DNA of 9,036 bases from Chloroflexota bacterium. GTDB lineage: Bacteria; Chloroflexota; Anaerolineae; Caldilineales; Caldilineaceae. Below are positions 7,501-9,036 of the stretch, piece by piece; within the stretch, counting starts at the first letter, position 1; every line of letters begins with the position of its first letter. Both the position numbers and the translations under genes were made by a program. Below the pieces are notes generated by a model. That model saw only the letters and a list, made by a program, of their open reading frames with translations, ran no database searches and was not told the origin of the DNA. The stretch spans positions 4,013-13,048 of the forward strand of contig DMDA01000069.1 in the NCBI GenBank assembly GCA_003451595.1, in the 5' to 3' direction.

Positions 7501-8774
7501 GTGCTGGCGTTGAGTCGCTCTGCGCCCAGCCGATTGAGATAGAGGTCGCCCTGACGCAGTTGCAACCCATATTGGCCCAGCGTATTGTCCAGCGTATAGC
7601 CGAGCGTGTTCAAGTTGATCACACGCAGCAGGTCTGCGGCCAACGATGTCATCGAGGCGCTGGCCGCGCCTGCCAGGTTGAGTCGCGTCGGGTCGATTTC
7701 CAACGTAGCCGCGCTGTCCGTCGGCTGTGCGCCGGTGATCACGCCTGCCAGCGGGAGCGCCACCGTGCTGGTCAGCGCAGTGGTCTGCGTCAGGGTTCCG
7801 GTCGCTTGCAGTTGCGCCGCCTGTACACTCGCCGCCTGCAGCAAGGTTGCAATCTCCCGCAGCGTCAGGCTATCCTTGCCCAACGCCTGCAGCGGCGTTG
7901 TATCGACGCCCAATGCCTCAAGCGTCGCCAGGCTGATGCTCACATCGGGCAGCATGGCGGGATCGACGGTGGTGAAGAGCGCGCCCAATCCGGCCAGCGC
8001 CGTCACGACATCGAGGCTTGCCACCGTGTCGGAGAGCGGCAGCGCAGTCTGAATCTGACCGAATTGCTCCGACAGCGCGGGCACAACCGCAAAGAGATTG
8101 CTGGCCTGCACAAAGATATTGCCAACGCCGGGTTGCAGCGTCGCCATGGTCAGCGGCTCGCCTGTGATGCTTGTCAGCCCGAACTCGTTGGTGTAGTCGT
8201 CGTTGACGGCAAAGATGAAGCCGAGCGGTTCACTTTGGCCGGTGCTGACGTTGCGGATAATTGTCGGGAAGACAATTGAGCCGGCCACGCCGTCGATCAG
8301 CGGCTCTTGTGTGGCCGCCGCTCGCAGCCGCGCCAGCCGGTCGGTCCCGATGCTGGGTAGACCACCCTGCGCCAGCGCCAGCACGCTCTCCAATCCACCC
8401 TGCATCAGGTTGTTGAGGGTTGCCTGCGTCTGCTCTGCTTGCGCAGGATCGACGTTGGGGTTTGCCATGCTCGCCAGCATCGACAGCAGCGGCGGCGCAA
8501 TGATCTCATCCACCTTGCCGTAGGCGGAGACAGCCTGCTTCTGCACCGAGAAACGCAATGTGTCGCCGACGCCCAGGGAACTGATGACAATGATGGTGCT
8601 CAGGGTCAGACCGATCACGATCAGCACCGACTGCCCCTTACGCCGCGTCAGGTTGCGCAGCCCGATCTTCATCAGCACCGGGTTGCGCCACCACAGAAAG
8701 ACAAGATAGAGTAGAATCGCCGTGACCGCACCGACCAAAAAGGCGATGGTTCCGACGGAGAGATTTCCAAGCAT
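4590..8774 (-). CDS. Giant ABC transporter permease with two FtsX/MacB-type modules
   Basis: The single 1394-residue chain carries two FtsX-type modules. Module 1 has an extra N-terminal helix (8-28), a first helix at 48-68 after the basic LRNLTRRKGQS, a very large external domain (about 69-645), then helices near 650-672, 700-722 and 752-775. Module 2 has a helix at 962-984 preceded by AYPLSSRFRTGM, an external domain (about 985-1263), then helices near 1266-1286, 1313-1337 and 1357-1380. Both carry the FtsX coupling loop before the second helix of the triplet: ERRVEIGISRAVGVQRSQI (675-693) and ERRQQIGMLRALGYQRGMV (1292-1310). Between modules (805-925) lie about four more hydrophobic segments. 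Such permeases, fed by LolD/MacB-type ATPases, usually work as mechanotransmitters or exporters; substrate unknown. The start is firm: AAGGAG stands 5 bases before the ATG. It follows the ATPase gene by 57 bases and precedes the HEAT-like gene by 29. The frame is open throughout with no sign of a frameshift joining two genes. Confidence 0.92.
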   Translation of the reverse strand: MLGNLSVGTIAFLVGAVTAILLYLVFLWWRNPVLMKIGLRNLTRRKGQSVLIVIGLTLSTIIVISSLGVGDTLRFSVQKQAVSAYGKVDEIIAPPLLSMLASMANPNVDPAQAEQTQATLNNLMQGGLESVLALAQGGLPSIGTDRLARLRAAATQEPLIDGVAGSIVFPTIIRNVSTGQSEPLGFIFAVNDDYTNEFGLTSITGEPLTMATLQPGVGNIFVQASNLFAVVPALSEQFGQIQTALPLSDTVASLDVVTALAGLGALFTTVDPAMLPDVSISLATLEALGVDTTPLQALGKDSLTLREIATLLQAASVQAAQLQATGTLTQTTALTSTVALPLAGVITGAQPTDSAATLEIDPTRLNLAGAASASMTSLAADLLRVINLNTLGYTLDNTLGQYGLQLRQGDLYLNRLGAERLNASTGDLLEIYIGPLPVRFRVRAVVDQAGPLSALTPVVMLRLDEAQQLLFMPDRVNSVLISNIGDEMSSMQHTDAVSKRLAVLALDDAAVVTIADVLARPDVQAQLKALSADLPDVGQVQIEDADEMPPLLAGVIENVLSMFNIEQMTRQDAEGLLTAAASGDASALRELLARMTVREWLLTLELPDAVSREFATAVANLNQFEQIEPLNKTTIVSAANVGGGIFSTIFSIFGVFSILAAILLIVLIFVMLAAERRVEIGISRAVGVQRSQIVQSFMAEGMVYNLLAAALGVLLGIAITFAMTQFIGRLFNDLTGAINAQAGGIFAVSFAISWESIVVAYCAGVLITWLAMTISSWRVTRMNVATAIRGLSDEAEAKRRTWLASAWSWLWPLAVLAAGGYLLMQALTTNSLSLIMIAATVLLYGVTVLVGRILEETPIRNETGYRIVYSLLGVGLLLIWTPPWYTLAPQWFPERFTWDPTQAPTVFTIGGPLIITGAILVIMFNANVLSATLSAILSFVPSLRPVLRTAIAYPLSSRFRTGMTMVLFAMIMATVVVMAVVISTTQSLTRLDDRQTAGFEIEVSPTLLSFFNPVEDFPAALANLGDDPLNRQIAAVGLVTEQAMEGQVVGETGDFRFTSLAGVNRGYIDAAQQVYQLRSRAPGFADDAAVWEALATRNDVVIARPELFQALPTLPFGIGEAPDEDAEGAFAIGPEDVSSERRGRFRQPLRIVDGSDGYTLGDLRLTLATDGADGKRRTHTVQVIGVLDEDTNLVSSMLIGSEATLARLRSVPVTGESIYVKTQPGLDARAVAGEIERAFVSSGLDAVVLADRYAQRQRLTGGALQLLQGFMALGLLVGIAALGVISTRSVYERRQQIGMLRALGYQRGMVGLSFLIESSFVSITGLLIGAITGVVLGDNLVSAFFPQIGESAVAIPWSQIGLVVLGAYAFSLLTTIAPAWQASRVYPADALRYE

Positions 8775-8779
8775 GGTGG

Positions 8780-8785
8780 CTCCTT
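8780..8785 (-). promoter_or_regulatory. Ribosome binding site of the large permease gene
   Basis: The minus strand reads AAGGAG, then CCACC, then ATG at 8774. The spacing of 5 supports this start and therefore the extra N-terminal membrane helix of the product. Confidence 0.7.
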
Positions 8786-8804
8786 GTATTGGGGCGCGAG
8801 TCAG

Positions 8805-8840
8805 GCGGCGTGAGTCATGACAGATGACCTCTCACGCCAC
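8805..8840 (-). other. Intercistronic stem-loop at the ATPase stop codon
   Basis: Arms GGCGTGAG and CTCACGCC (8831-8838 and 8807-8814) pair perfectly. One G-U and one more G-C pair extend the stem to ten in the RNA. An inner UCAU/AUGA pairing with a CUGUC loop is possible past a three-base bulge. The stop codon of the ATPase is inside the first arm. No U-tract follows, so it is not an intrinsic terminator. It may stabilise mRNA ends or tune expression of the permease against the ATPase; that is inference. Confidence 0.5.
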
Positions 8841-9036
8841 AATGAGTCCATCCTTCATCTGGATGACGCGATCGCAGGCAGCGGCGATGTCGGCATCGTG
8901 CGTGACGATGACGAAAGTCTGCCCCTTCTCTCGATTGAGTGTACGCATCAGCGACAGGATGTCGTCGGCGGCCTTGCTGTCGAGCGCGCCGGTCGGCTCA
9001 TCGGCAAAGACGATGGCCGGATCGTTGACCAGGGCG
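8832..9036 (-). CDS. ABC transporter ATP-binding protein (LolD/MacB type), C-terminal part, cut by window edge
   Basis: The last 67 codons are visible, entering from the right edge with the frame starting at 9035 and ending in TGA at 8832-8834. The peptide contains the Walker B segment IVFADEP (8-14) with its catalytic Glu, the D-loop GALDS (16-20), and the switch histidine in VIVTHD (43-48). It ends in DRVIQMKDGLIVA. This ending (FADEPTGALDS and a short tail right after the H-loop) is typical of the LolD/MacB/FtsE-like subfamily that pairs with FtsX-type permeases, exactly what lies next to it. It would hydrolyse ATP at the inner face of the membrane and drive the permease. Walker A and the signature motif lie outside the window. 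Confidence 0.93.
   Translation of the reverse strand, partial: ALVNDPAIVFADEPTGALDSKAADDILSLMRTLNREKGQTFVIVTHDADIAAACDRVIQMKDGLIVA

Overview
The window is a compact, GC-rich bacterial chromosomal segment with eight protein-coding genes (two cut by the window edges) and almost no non-coding DNA. Gene content and style suggest a Chloroflexota bacterium, perhaps of the Roseiflexus type. The hints are a MenA, a CofE-like ligase, an SDH-family Clp-fold protease and a very large FtsX-type permease in one housekeeping-like region of even composition. This is an inference from protein resemblance, not a database result. I see no RNA genes, insertion sequences, CRISPR arrays, attachment sites or origins, and no sign of recent transfer.

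Left part (1-1208): two genes on the minus strand, menA followed 23 bases later by the first 48 codons of glgA (glycogen synthase, running off the left edge). menA makes demethylmenaquinone from dihydroxynaphthoate and is a clear MenA by sequence. About 140 bases separate it from the divergent plus-strand group. In that gap two extended -10-like boxes, one per strand, share the same ten bases.

Middle plus-strand group (1209-3535): a CofE-like gamma-glutamyl ligase, a rhomboid intramembrane serine protease, and a membrane-anchored SDH-family Clp-fold serine protease. The genes are 29 and 18 bases apart and look like one operon with two membrane proteases side by side. The last gene meets the next minus-strand gene tail to tail, with the two stop codons overlapping.

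Right part (3532-9036), all minus strand, read from right to left: the C-terminal 67 residues of an ABC ATPase of the LolD/MacB type, a 1394-residue permease with two FtsX modules fused in one chain, and a 342-residue helical-repeat (HEAT-like) protein of unknown role. Gaps are 57 and 29 bases, so this looks like one operon. The ATPase would power the permease, probably for a mechanotransmission or export job at the cytoplasmic membrane. The HEAT-like protein is a candidate partner only by position.

The points most worth a second look are the enlarged duplicated permease with its unassigned cytoplasmic partner, the paired membrane proteases, and the overlapping divergent promoter. None of them proves a new system by itself.
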